From Trichoplax sp. H2 (lineage: Eukaryota; Placozoa; Uniplacotomia; Trichoplacea): a stretch of DNA of 64,000 nucleotides. The stretch covers positions 248,001-312,000 of the forward strand of contig NOWV01000008.1 of NCBI GenBank assembly GCA_003344405.1, written 5' to 3'. The position numbers were made by a program, and so were the translations under genes. Below are positions 13,691 to 27,700 of this stretch, piece by piece (the stretch's first letter is position 1; each line of letters starts with the position of its first letter). The notes below the pieces were generated by a model. It was not told the DNA's origin and did no database searches. It saw only the letters and a list, made by a program, of their open reading frames with translations.

Positions 13691-13739
13691 TCTTCATGAC
13701 CCTCCAACTACTCATTCACGCAATGAAAGATGGTAAATT

Positions 13740-14870
13740 GCCAAGCTACAAGATTTCTATCGTTTACCTTAAAGAAATGATCAACAAATATTCATTACCA
13801 ATTTATGTTCTCCAAACTTCAAGGGTAAAGACTGCTGTTGCTATACTCGTTACTAATATTCAATGAATAAGTTATAATCTTTCCATCCAATAGACTACGA
13901 TGTTATACAGGAGGAAAAAATCCAACTTGTGCGTTAAATAAATGATCGCTAAATGCTCATTAGCAGTTTATACTTTCTAATCCTAAAGGGTAAAGATTGG
14001 TTTATATACTATCATAGATATCAATTGAAAGACTAGGATCTTTCTATCTAACATACTATGATGTTATAAAGCTATGTAATATAAAAATTGAAACTTTAAT
14101 GGATGCGATACAATCTCTCTATGTAGAATACTACAGTTTTATAGCTAATATAAAACTTGAAACTCTAATGGATGAGCTGCAATCTATCCATGTAGAATAC
14201 TACAGTTTAATGGGCAATATAAAACTTGAAATCTTTCAATTGAAGAGCTGCAATTTTTCTATCCGGAATGCTATAGTGTTTTCAGGCAACGAAAAAATGG
14301 AACTTGAAACTATAATGAATAAGCGATAATCATTCTGTTCGATATAATACAGTGTTATAAAGCAAGAAAAAATGGAACTTGAAATATACATGCTAATCTA
14401 TCCACTAACGTTCATTGGTGATAAATGCTCTCATCTTTGAGGGCAAAGAATGTTATATGTATTTGTATTAATTGTGATGCTAATGGATGAGTTATAATAT
14501 TTCCATCAAATGCTAAATTATCAATTAGCTTTCATGAGTAACGAAAGTTCTCTCATCTTTGAGGGCAAAAATATTATGTGTATTAGTTGATGATGTTAAT
14601 GGATGAGCTATGATCTTTCTATCAAATATACTACTGTGTTATAATGCACAAAAAACAAAACTTAAAACTTACTCGCTCAATCCATTTTATCAACTAACGC
14701 TCATAGCCATGGATGCTCTCTCATCTTTAAGAGCAAAGGTTATTGTTTTACATATGATACCTGATGATATTCATTGATGAGCTAGAATCTTTCCGAAATA
14801 CATACTGAATGGTTGTACTATAAGAAAAATTCTAACCTGAAACTTGTGCACTCTCTACCGTGAATAAACG
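13740..14870. repeat. Degenerate tandem array behind GPCR 1
   Basis: Motifs recur at irregular spacing. GATGTTATAAAGC-like blocks lie near 13899, 14062, 14346 and 14630. CTCTCATCTTTGAGGGCAAAG-like blocks lie near 13809, 13975, 14427, 14549 and 14717. AATGGATGAGCTATAATCTTTC-like blocks lie in between. A local 66-70 bp subarray (14100-14340) has three closer copies. Units are heavily diverged. The array starts about 50 bp after the GPCR stop and may lie partly in its 3' UTR. Confidence 0.75.
13937..13942 (+). promoter_or_regulatory. Possible poly(A) signal, GPCR 1
   Basis: An AATAAA hexamer 247 bases after the GPCR 1 stop codon, inside the tandem array. It is the first canonical hexamer I noticed downstream. 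In DNA this AT-rich it could easily be chance. Confidence 0.35.
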
Positions 14871-17800
14871 TGTCATATAATCTTGTACATAGTTAAAAAA
14901 TCTTCACTCTAAATGTCGACCGTATGATAGCAAATTAATTTCATTGTAATCATTTACCAATGTATAGAATAAGTATTTGATAGTATGATCATCGAGTCTC
15001 CGTAACTTTTGTACAGAAAGAGACCTAAAGGAAATTTTAACATATTCATGTTCTGCTTTAAAAAATTATTCTATACCACCATATCGTATTAACAATTTTA
15101 TAAATGGAAGAAAATAAATATAAAAAACTAAATCTAACATCATTGGAAGATTATTGGCTTTGTTTTTTTAATTAACATTTACCCTTTGGGTACCAATCGC
15201 TACAATATCGATTAATCCTATTTTAATATCATATAGCATCGCGAACATAGTCAAGTCTAACGAGTTAAATTTCCATTTTATCGCGATAATATAGACTCCA
15301 TCACGATGTGGCTACAACTTTAATTAATTGATCGAATTTTTACTTTAGATACTGATAGTCCTATCATGGCTACCTAGTATACAGATTTAAAAATAATTGA
15401 GGTCGATAGATTGGGAGGGTACCCAATCATACGCTTGATAGCAGTACTGATTTTAATTTGTCCTGGAGCTTCTCAATTTTTACCAATTTCTGTATGGGCA
15501 TGAATAGGTAAATTGCCAATTATGATAGACTGCGGTATCTTTCAAAATGGTGGATGCGATAACTATTCTATAACTCAATAAATCTATCGTCACATTATGA
15601 CATAGATTGATTACTGATATCTATTATTTCCTAGTAAAATAGATATTTCATGCACTTACCAATTTTCATCTAAGTCTAAATTGAATTGGTATAGGCATAC
15701 CAAGAAACAGAAAATGTCTTGTTAAAAAGGAATTTTATTTCTGGCATCATTGTTCACTAAATTATCATAGTCTGAAATAATTTGTTCTATTAGAATTTTG
15801 GCTCAGTTAAACTTCACAGTCAATGACATCCTTTTAGCTACTTTCTGATTGTCAATATTACTTCTTATAAGAGTAATAATTTCAGCTAGACAGTAGATCC
15901 TACCTTACTAGTACTAAATACCATGATTATTTTTTAAAATTGCCTTTAGACAACTTTGAGCAACGGCACAAAATCAAATAAACTCTGCATCCTAATGCAT
16001 ATTTATCCGCTATATTAGAAGAATATCATCGACTATGTACAGTTATACAGTACTTTAGGGAGAGGGCATTAATGGATGAGTAGCATTTATAGTGTATTTT
16101 CTCAATTTACTGATTTGAATCTATAAAATAAAGCTTAAATTCCTAAAAAATTTATCAATTCCTAGTGCTTGCCTAAGCATTAACCTTTATAGTAGATTAA
16201 TATATTTGAGTTAGAGTTGTTTAAGGAAAATTTGATTGGCTGTAAATAGATTTAGTACGTGTTTTTTTATCTTTTAGGTAAGTAATATTTTTTCTTCGAA
16301 GTACCTCTTAACGCAGCGATATTAGCTTAGCTCAAGACCGTAAAATATTGTATGTCCTGCCCTAAAATTTATTTACTAAGATATACGCTTTTTTTTATGG
16401 TATGGTTGCCGCGAAAATTATTATATAAATTATAAGTTACTCTTTGCCATTCAAGACAAACAGAATCCATTTAAAAGAAATTCCTTAACACTTTATGCTC
16501 ATTTATTGTCTTGTTTAGTCTAGAAGACGCTATCTGAATGATAAATTAATTTAGAATAATCATTTCTGGAGAAGCAAATAAATTAGAACAGCTGTAGAAA
16601 TAGAAGAGCTAAATTTATTATCGAAAGAAGGAGTCATGAGAAGCTAGAAGAAGCTATTTACTTCCTGGTCACTGTAGCTTATCAATTTTTCTCCTTAATT
16701 AGTCAGGAAGTGCGCATTTATTAGGTTATTCTATTTTACTGATATAAAACTACTATCTATCGCAGTGCGTAACTTCGTAGCTAAGTTCAAATAGACAATG
16801 CTTCCTTTCTTCTAGGAAAAATTAACAATATTGTTCGCTTTTCCCTTTATTTTATCAATGATTAGTGTTTACGGCCAAAAGATATTCTTAACACAGAGCA
16901 CAAATTTACAGCTATCGTTGTCTAAGTAATCTTAAATAGACGTAATAAACACAAAAGCCGCCTAATTCTTAACTTAGTATTTTAAAGATGGCATCACAAT
17001 CAACGTAATGTGATCATCTAGATTCTAATCTTTCCTAAACCTTTCATCATCGTATTTGCAAAATTATTGCTATAAAGCGAATAAGAAAAGAGCACATGGT
17101 TAGCTGATTGTCGGATTCATACAAGGTGATATGGCGATATAGGTATAATTAAATCAGTTCAAATTTGAGAGATGCTTATTTAAAAGCAAATCATGATTAA
17201 TTAATGTACTGACGAATAAATATCTGCAATTGATAGTGAAAGTTCATAGAATAAAACGGAAGTAGAAGCGAATAGTAAAATAAACAAAATCGATCACTAC
17301 CGGTAGGACCTATTGCGGTAGAAGTCTTCGTATAATTGATTGACCCTTGCCCAGCTTTGTATTTATAGATATATTGGCATGCATACGAGTAGACAACTAG
17401 TAATAAATACAATTCAAATATCAATTGCAAATGATGATCATGTTTAACAGATTACTTCTGAATAATTGCTGTAATTCAATACATGCATCATCGACTATGC
17501 TCTTTCTGCTGTATTTCCAATAGGGTAGGATTTAAAATCATGCAGTTTTTCTGATATTGTATCATGACTATACACCCTATACTATACAATTATCTCTAAT
17601 ATTTTCTATGGTGACATTTTGCATGAAGTAATCTGCTTGGTAAGAATTTCAATCATCGAAAGAGAAGAAATTTAATATCAAGTCTGTTTTATTCAGACTA
17701 AATTCCTTTTACAGAAATGCTTTATGGACAATACTTTGCTATTTCTATTGTCTATCCATAAATTTGAAACTCTAGAAATGTGAATATTAAAATACTTTTA

Positions 17801-20800
17801 TAACAATTACTTGAAATCTACTAACAGCAATATCTAACGTATAACTTACGAATAAAGCCTAAATAATTTATCATAGATAACAATTGCAAGCAAAAATTGT
17901 TTTATTCGGAAATCACGAAAAACATTAATTAATTAATTATAGCGTATCATAGAACAAGAACGATTCTGAGTATGAAGCATTCATTATTGGGTTCCAATGC
18001 TACTTAATAAAGTATTAGTTCTCTGTTATGATAATAATTTAAGCAGACTTGAACTATCCACACATATACTTATATACTAATCAATAGAGTGATTATGATG
18101 TAAACTAGCAAAATACTTTACTTTTGTCAAGATGGAAGCTACTATTCATATTTGATTAATGACAATAAATCAATCAAGTTAGTACTACGTCATTGTATGG
18201 CCGGTATAACCATTTGTTAGCTACCTCCAACTATTATTAATATTTAAACTAGTTACTATCATTTTATTATTCTAATATTGAGCTAAAGCTTGATTTACTG
18301 TATAATAAAGCATTATTTGATTACACCGGTATACCATATACTAATTTTGGCTTCTATTTTGATGCTTATCAGCTAGTTATTTTAGCTTTTACAATCGCCC
18401 TTATGTAAGTTAATTAAGATCATTAATCAAACTATTAAGATAGTGAGCAAAGTTTGAATCTGTATTGCGTAATCGTATCGAACTAATACGCAATAATCAT
18501 GAATAATAAGCCACAGTACGGCCCTAATCGAGGTTAGCTAATTTCGCCAATCATAACTATTTCAAATCAATTATTGTTTTATCATACTAATAACCATAGT
18601 ATGGCCCATAATACGTAATTTTACTAAATAACTCAAATATATTTCACATTAATTAACTTTGTAATATGACTCAAACAATACCGGGAGGGTAGTTAGTTTT
18701 TGGGCCTAATTATCATCAAATTTCAAGTTGATTACCATCAGCTTGTTGCATCAGTATCACCGTTTATCCGATATTTTATAGTGATTAGATTCAAGCTAAT
18801 CTCAAGTCGCAAAATGACCATTATTATAGTGATTTGGCTTAACTATTAATGTCCATTACTGATTTTTGCAACAGTTATTAGTATAGTCAATTTAACTAAA
18901 GGCCAGTTATAATTGGCATTTATTTCAAACTTCTTTGCAATTGGTAGATGAGTGAACGTGTGTATTAATTAAATCGTAGTTTGCCTCACTGAAACAAATT
19001 TGTTAGCCCCAACTCTCATCAATATTTACTTGATTACTATCATTTTATTATTATATGCTTATAACATCCATGCCATTGTTTAATCTATTTTCTTAATTTT
19101 AATTGTACTAACGTACAATATATTAATTAAGCCATACCAACGTAAATTTGGCAATTAGTTAAGTTAGTGCAATTAATAATAATGTTCGAATTAATCAATA
19201 TTATTCAGTCATCACATATTAGACTAGAGTATGAGTAATAGTGTGTGATTTTAGCTTACTGTTTAGTGCCTGCGAAGTTATATAATACTCTACATTGTAC
19301 ACTCTACTAGGAGCTAGTTAGTTGCAGTAATCGCTAGCATTTAAATTGATTGCCAATATCGGATGATTCAAATCTAGAACTGCCAACCGAATTTTAAGAG
19401 ACTCAATACATGAAGACAAGCTATGTGTGCTTGCTGTTATATACGTAAATAGTTGTTATAGTTACAGTTACAGTTATCGTCGTCTAAAAATCTTCGGCAA
19501 AGCAATGCATGTATTAACAGCTCACATTAATTCAGACGTTGTTATAAATCGAAATGATTCTAATTTTCTCCATCTTTGCAATCACATACTTACAAGATAA
19601 GGTGCGATTGAAATAAAGCTTTTCATATCGACAATTACATAAAATGTTTAAGTTAATATCAAATATGAATTACTCATAGGGTCCCTGCGATCTTGACGAC
19701 CAGCAGCGCTCAAGAAACGAAATAAATCTCCTACACAGCTATCTTGGCCTTCTATATTCTTAATTTCGCGTAATTTTGCTACAACATAGAGGCCAACGAA
19801 ATCGAGTTTTATCCAACTCAATAGTGGACTGCTGTCGACTACTTAGCTCGTGACTTTTCTTTACAGCATCCGTAAGCAAATCTTACGCCACTGAAAATCT
19901 ATAGGTAAACTTGTTCGTCACTGAAGCTCTTAGCGAATGTTTTAGCGGTCTGAAAAAAAAAATAAAATACATAACAACAACAAATTTTATTAACTGCTAC
20001 TGCATTAAAGTGTAATATCTTTTGCTTAATAAAACTTTCACTACAACACTTGCCTTACGAAGGACTCTCTTTCTTTTCTGCGCTCTGCTACTCAACTTTA
20101 CTAAACTAGCAGCTTCAGGATTCTATAGAATGGTGCAATGGAACAATAAATTAATCTCGAATTTGTAAATTATATTATTGTATGATGCAGCGACATCATC
20201 GTAATTATGATCAGATAATGATAGCCGAATCGGAGGTGATTTTTTATTTAAAAGATTTATTCTACTAAGGGATACTAGAGTTGACAATTTGATCATTTAT
20301 ACTTTAGAAAATCTGTAGAAAAAATGGATAAATTCCAGGTCAAACAATTTTTGATAAATTCATTATTAAACTCTGTAGCTGCTAATATGATAAATATAGA
20401 TCAGGCTGTGTAACTGAGTAAGAATTTTAAAATAAGGCAGTAGTGTATTTAGTACTTGAGTGAGCTGTGAAGCCTACTATGCTGTATATCCTATGGATGC
20501 AGTTATGATCATATATTTCTCATATAAATCGAGATTTGCAATACTAAAAAGAAAATCGACATTCAGTAGAAATTAAAGCAGAGTAAAAAGCCTATATACA
20601 ACTATATCTCTCTCGTATTTCTATCAGATAGCAAAATTACTTTTATTACTTTAGTAATACATATATGAACGATTTAATAAAAATCGCAAACTCGCAGAGT
20701 AGTCACTGTTGAATATCCATATAGAAGTTAACTCTGAATGCAAATTTCGCACAGACCTCATAGCGAAATCTCACGTTAAGGTGGCGGACAGAATACGCAA

Positions 20801-23050
20801 AAGTTTTTTTCATGATAAGACAGCAACTAGGATTGAAACTTTATGTACTGAAAGTCTTTAATATCCTACTACATACCTGTTTAACAGAATTAAGATGCAC
20901 AAGCCAGCAATTCAAGGAAATTGTCTCTTTCTCCTTGAACCTTCTTCGTTCATTTGTAATGCTACAATTTGGATTTACTTGTATAATGTGCTTACGATTT
21001 GACTTCATTTACACTTGAATAGCGCTTCCATAAGATAATTGTTCTTAACGGATTCTTTATATCATAGTCATTATAATCGTTCTGGACTCACTTACTGTCT
21101 AATCATTAATCTTGGAGTATTCATCAGATTAAGGTCATTACAATTGAATCGATAGTATATTGATCATAGAGAATTATTTCTTCAATTTAAGTCAATGTCC
21201 TAATCTTGACATAGGGAATTCTTCCAGATTAATAATCTTATAGAAAAGGAACAGAAGCAAACTCGAAGGTCCTACATACAAAGATGTCGTAATTCCATCA
21301 ATATACCAAGGATGCACTACGGAAGAAATCCATTTCCAAAGGCTACATGTTTATTTACTCTTTATTTTTACCTTTCACAAAGTAGTTATTAGGTGCCCTT
21401 AAAATGTTAATATTGTCAATATAGAGTGTAAATAGTCTAGGATATCAGTTTTAATTTTAAATTAAAAGTACCTTTCAACGCAAACATTACTAATTGCATG
21501 AACTACTCGAAGAAAACTTGATTCCCTTCGAGTAGTCTATGCTAATTGATACAATTTTGTTGCTCTAATTTTTGAATTAGGCATGAAAGATACATCATAC
21601 CTTGAAAGAGTCGAATTATTCTAGGAGAACTGTAAAATCTATCTTTAATTATGTATCTAAAGTATTAAACATCAAGCTATTGAAGTCTTACGCTAAATCC
21701 TTTAGATATAAATTGTTTCAATACGGTAATTTAACTGATGGTACAATACTTTGTCATAAAATCACTTAATCTTCTAACTAAAAGTATTATTGCCCTTTCT
21801 ACCTCTCATACTTAATGATAATTCTACGACTCATACTTGCGTAAATTTCTCCTCAATGAAAGCTAAAATTGTATCAAAGCAACTAAAAAATTCAAAACAA
21901 GCATTTTTACTATGATGCCTATCTAATTAACTTGTAACAGAAGATCCATTCCTACGAACGATTTGCATTTCTAGCAGATGGACTAATGTAGCTCTGATAT
22001 TTATTCCGAGATATTGCATAAATCAATCTGACATATTAAATTAGGCTTTTACACAGTCTTAAAGATCTGATTTGGACCGAATAAATATAAAAATTAATAA
22101 CAAGACAAGCTATCATCTCGCAGATAATTCTGATGATAGCTACTGTGAAACAGCATTATTTTTGTATTATCATTCAAACCCATTTACTTGTGGTTTGATG
22201 TTAATTGAATACTCCTTACTTTAAAGTTTCGGTCTGGCAACCTACAGATATACAGTTATAGCTTTAGATTTGGTACATTACTATCTAGTTATTAATTTTT
22301 CTATCAGATACTTATATTTACTTTCAACTTTGAATAATATTATGCTATAAATTAAACTCATCAACTACAGTATTTTTATTATGGTTGAATAACATAAGCT
22401 TTAGCTTCATGGACTGTCTTATGATGGCTTAGATAGTCATTGACGGTTTGTAGAAGTTTTACTCTCTTTTCATATCGGAGTATTTTCAATAACTGTAAGG
22501 AAAATTTTTGCTGTGTTATAATAGCCGATAAAGTTTTTGGCTATTTTGTGGTACTTCTACTTTCATTTTTTGATTTATTATAATATTTTTTGATAATTGT
22601 AAATAAAAATTTTCAAATCATTTGCGTCATAGTCAATATGCGTAAAGCTTGACTGAATATTCTTTTTATAATTCTCGAGCAGTTATTGACTTTGTCTATT
22701 ATTTCTCAGTTTCATTCACAATCGAATATACTACGATTTTATCTTATTCATGACCTGTATTGTTGTAATTGGACAATTATTATTACCCCTGAAAGCAGTT
22801 TTTTTATATTGCTAACAGTATCCTTGGTGTCTTCAAGCTTGACTGATTGCAAAATCTAGTGCGTAAAATTTATAGAAGGAATTCCAGGATCATTTATTTG
22901 TCGAGATTATGGTATATTTTGCATCATGAATTATATTGTTTGCGCACTTTATGAATTTTGCTTAAGTTTTTTCCAAGAAGTTGAAGTAGTAAATAATGTC
23001 ATTAAAATCTATATGAATAATTTATGTGCTCTATTTAGCTATAAACAATG
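14871..23050. other. Gene desert
   Basis: About 8 kb of AT-rich sequence with no open frame over 80 codons and no recognisable protein motif. Frames at 17197-17430 (minus) and 20812-21018 (plus) are short and motif-free. No tRNA-like clover-leaf, large hairpin or obvious tandem array was seen. Very short exons or non-coding RNAs could be missed. Confidence 0.55.
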
Positions 23051-23051
23051 A

Positions 23052-23096
23052 CCTATCTATCTATATCTATCTATATACGTAGAGAGAGAGAGAGAT
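23052..23096. repeat. (CTAT)n and (GA)n microsatellite
   Basis: A run of CTAT/ATCT tetranucleotides is followed by about seven GA dinucleotides (AGAGAGAGAGAGAG). It is a compound simple repeat. Confidence 0.85.
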
Positions 23097-23799
23097 GTAT
23101 ATGACACTACGCAGATAAATATGTGCTCATAACGTATGGAAGATATGTGTTGAATTTACAGATGAGAGTGGAATGGTACCTTGATGCATAACTAGGCCAA
23201 TAAAGTTATTTTCCGAGTATCTCAAGTTAGACGTGGTCACCATCTCGTGTAGATACAGACATTATAGTTATCAGCTTACAATCTATACCAACATTCGTGG
23301 ATGTCTACTTTGTAAGGCTATGGTGGATAGAAAAAATCATTCTCATATTTCTTTTAAGGTATCGTTCATAGTGTAGTAAAAGGACTAAAAGTAGAGTCCT
23401 TTGTAGTTTTTAGTATGTAATTAGTATTATTTTTCTATAGACAATACCTAGAAAGTGATAGTGTCTTTAAGTTTTACCCTGCCAAATCATCATGTCGCCA
23501 TCTTTTCTTCTTCATTATTTTACAAGGTATTATATACATTACTATAGAAGTAGCCCTATAGAGCAAATGCCTAATCTAAAGAAAGGGCGTTTGATCGTCT
23601 ATTCAAATTGTAAAGGAATTTGACTTAGTAGCAAAACCCTATTCTTAGAGAAAGGGGATTTATAACATGACGATAAAGTACTGTAATGTAGTCTATACTC
23701 GTACAGTTACAGTACAATCTGACGCTAAAACATCAACTGTCAATACTCGCGAATACTAAGCGATACTAATGTCAGAAAAGTAGTCTTTTTTGAAGAACT

Positions 23800-24790
23800 G
23801 TGAATTTAAAAAACCGAATTTTTCCGGATTTGTGTCCGGTATAGTTTTCGGATTCTGGGACCGGTCGGGTTTGTGTCCGATATAATTTTCCTGTTTTGGA
23901 ACCGGTCAGGTTTATTTTTAATTTATGTCTGAATTATAATTTTTCTGTTTTAATTTTTAGATTTTTGTTTGTGAAAAATATCGTAAGAGTTGATTTTTGA
24001 GATTTGGACTTTTTGTTATGAATTTGAAACTTTGGAATTGTATGACGTGACTTGAAGTCACATTAGGAGCGATTAGGAGATTTAGTGAGGAAAATAGAAA
24101 ATAAGATGGAAATTGGCAGAGGTTGTGTTGATTATTAGGTAGTTAGAATGTTGTTTTTATGACTAAATCTTGATGTTTAAAGGTTGATTTTTAGACTTTT
24201 ATAGTGTATTAATGACAGAAATTATGTTAGAAATGAAGTTTGATGTATTTTTATAGTTAGCTTGTTAGTTTTATAGTGTTTTGTAAGGGAATCGAAGGGT
24301 AAATTGTGTCTGAACTTTGAATGATTTTTGTTTTCTTAAATGGTGCAAAGTAGTTTTCTAAAACGGATCTTAAGAGCGATTGGTTAGCAAATGTTTAGTT
24401 TTAAATACCTCAGGCGGCTCTACGAAGCCTATAAATGATAGTGCAATTAGAAAATTTAGAGGGAGAGTAGAAGAAGATTTTATTTGAAGAACGTGTTTAA
24501 TTTAAAAGGCCTTCGGGGTCGAATTGTCGTAAGTTAAAACGTTCTTCTTTTTGAAAGGATGTTTGGTCGTTGACAGTTTTTAAGTCTGTCATTTATTTTA
24601 ATAATACTTAAAGCTAAGTATTTGTAAGGTTGTTCGGTTTATACTTCTCTCCATTTTTGCTTTGAAATATATTGTTGTTCGGTTATTTCCCCAAATTTTA
24701 TTTGGTGTCAAAGTATTAGCGTTAAGTCGACCGGAGTGCAACGAAGGTAGAATCAAATTTTGTTAAAGTTTTGTAGCTTGATCTCTACAC
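23800..24790. mobile_element. T/G-rich block, possible decayed LTR
   Basis: About 1 kb that is strongly T+G rich on the plus strand, unlike either flank. It starts with a short internal repeat of about 60 bp (GGGACCGGTC / GGAACCGGTC, each with a GTGTCCG-like companion). It carries a TATAAA near 24430 preceded by CAGGCGGCTCTACGAAGCC, and a T-rich tail with ATTTGGTGTCAAAGT near 24700-24720. TGGTGTCA just after a terminal region resembles primer-binding sites of some LTR retroelements, which suggests an LTR plus leader remnant. No gag or pol frame and no second LTR were seen. A non-coding transcription unit or a promoter region is an alternative. Confidence 0.3.
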
Positions 24791-27700
24791 TTTTCATTTC
24801 ATTACAATAGGATGTATATGCTCGCTAGGTAATCAATCTGGTGTCAAAATTAAATGACTGGAATAATAAAATGAAAAATCAACAGATTACTAGTTAAATA
24901 TACACTACAACTGCTTTCTGTAATTGTTGAGATGACAAGATGAAGCGAGATACAAACTTTATATAATTGGAACACAATTTCTTTCTTTTCTGCTTATAAA
25001 AAATTAATTTATCAAGTTTTGATTAGCCAAACTTATGAATAGCAATCATGAAATACTTAATAATGAAATAAATATATAATCTTATAAAAATGCTCTACAG
25101 ATTGACGATGTATTATTCGATAATCAATTAAACCTTTTCCTTATTCATAAGCATGGAAAGGAAGTAGTCTAGCTGAACGATAGTACTAAAGATCTGTTGT
25201 CTAACAATCATGATTGATTCTTAATTTATATGTAAAGGAGAAAATTTAAACATGAAAGAATGATGGCGCCACTGATCTATAAGTACAATTGCAGGTCTAT
25301 TAATTAAAATCGATCAGTTTAATCGTTTATTTCTTACTGTGCGCTTTTCCTACTACACTGGTCTATAAATTGAATTCTATTGACTTAACACTTGGCTAAA
25401 ACATCTAGTATATAGTTTTGAATTCTACAGTAGTCACTGATCGATGATTTTAACCAATCTTATATACTGTATAATATACAGTAATAATGTAACTCTTAAA
25501 AAATTAAAATGGTTGTAGATATGTCGTACATAATATTGAGTCAATTATTGACGTAAAAAATGATGTAGATATCGATTTATCTACGTAAACTATCCTATTT
25601 TCCTTTATTTATTTCTGTATACAATTTTACAATATTAGCTATAGGTCTAAATGAATATAATTTTGATTATGATAATATTAATTAAAATAGCGATTCCTCC
25701 TGGAACTAGATTAAGTTATCAAGATAAATTGTTACTGTTGCTACGGTTTGTGTTTATATTTGTTTATTCAATGGACACAGATGACTAAACCAGCATATTG
25801 AAGATCAATTTTTTGAATATGTATAGTGGAAACATTTTATAACGTTGCAAATCATTTTCTATCATCATTTTCTATATGCCGATCTTCACCATCAATTAAT
25901 AAAATTGGAACGATCGATCTTTTAATGTTAACATTCATTAGTAATCAAAAAATATGTAATGATTCCATCTTAAGTGAAGTTATAATATTTGATTGTCCCT
26001 ACAGTTACTACAGAAAATGTTTTACTTTCTCAGTAATCATACAATTGGACTGTGCTAATTGCTTTTACATTTCATTTACTACCTCAAATAATTAGCATTG
26101 GAAATAAGGAAGTAACTGATAGTAGTAATAGGTCAATTTCGACCCCTAATTTCCTTTATTAAACGATCATTATCATTATAAAATTGTTTTAGACAGCTTA
26201 TAATCATTCGAGGGTAGATTCTGACCGTATTATCTGTAGTAAGAAATGAAAGCATACGGAAATGTAAATAAGAATTGATTTGAGTACAGTATCTATTGAC
26301 CTGAATTAATTGATGTAACTTTTTGAATTTTCATAATAACGCTACTAAATGTCATCCAATTGCATCATATTATCATGAATTGATGTTGCTTAATAATTAA
26401 TTAAACTATAAGCCAAGGTGGTATAAAAATTATATTTCTAGTACATGCTAACGACATGGAATATCATGGTAAACCCATAATTTTTGCTTAATTTTTTACA
26501 ATTTTGATAAGTTGACATTTCTCAGTTATAGCTAATTTATATTTATCATTGATCATACAGAGTAGGCCATTAGATGTTATATAACTATAATATACAGTAA
26601 GTATAAGACTACTTTTATAGTTAAGTATAATTATAAAGTGGAAATCCTGTCGATTGTTTTCATATAGACTAGCTGTGCATAATAATATAAAAGAAAGCCG
26701 TAGAATAAATTTAAGTCGTTGTCTGTTGCAGACAGTATTGACGAAAGTATGGAGGTCAAGGCTATCTACATAAGTACTATGGTAGATCAGATTAAAATCA
26801 GTTGATTAACTGATCGCTATTGAATGCAATACTAATAACACTTGAAACGATCTATTGACAGGAAAAATAGCGTAGAATTGAGAATGCTTATAAAGTTGAA
26901 GCCAAATCCAATTAGCCAGACATGCTGAAGAAGTTGCAATTTTATTGACTTCAATCACTTTGATTATTTTATAAAATGACTGATTATCTATACGGTAAAC
27001 GACATATATATGTCAGTTCTTCGCTAGGAGTTATAGTACTATTAAACCATTTAATTATTATTGAATTCAAATAATTATAATCGTATTTGATCCTATTTCT
27101 AGTTATTTTGCTAATGTTAATCATCTATCTACACATATGTCTATTTGCATAGTACTAGATTAGTTGCTATCCAACATAGACTAAATAGTTTTATATCGCC
27201 ATTTATCATTGGAGAAAATAAAGCATGTTCTTTTATAGAACTAGAATAGGCAGGATAACCCTTGTAGAAATTCATGTATATTGATAACTTTCGCTTATTG
27301 TTTTAATAAAAAAACAAGAGCATACGAGTCTAAATTGCATACACATAGCATTAATTAAGGAAAATTTCTGTCAATTACAACACCGACTTTTCTCTGATCA
27401 ATTGAATAGATTTCATCGTGACATATTACGTCAATTTACCGGTAGAAACTAAATTTCCACGTTGACTCAAATAAATTCCGATTATACTCTTTTTCAATTA
27501 ATGAAACAGCTACTCAACCACGTGATAGATCAGATCTTTGCTTGTTCATACAAAAAAAATCGGATGAATAGACAGATGATAGTAAGAGAAAGCAATAGAG
27601 TAAATTGTAATAACGGATTAGATATTATACAGACGCTTACATGATGGACAATCAGTACTAACTTTAATCTTAATGACTAAGGTGATTGGTAGATATATTA

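Noticed and set aside
25826-26095. 89-codon plus-strand open frame
   Set aside because: Non-ATG start, residue composition typical of translated AT-rich DNA, and no recognisable domain.
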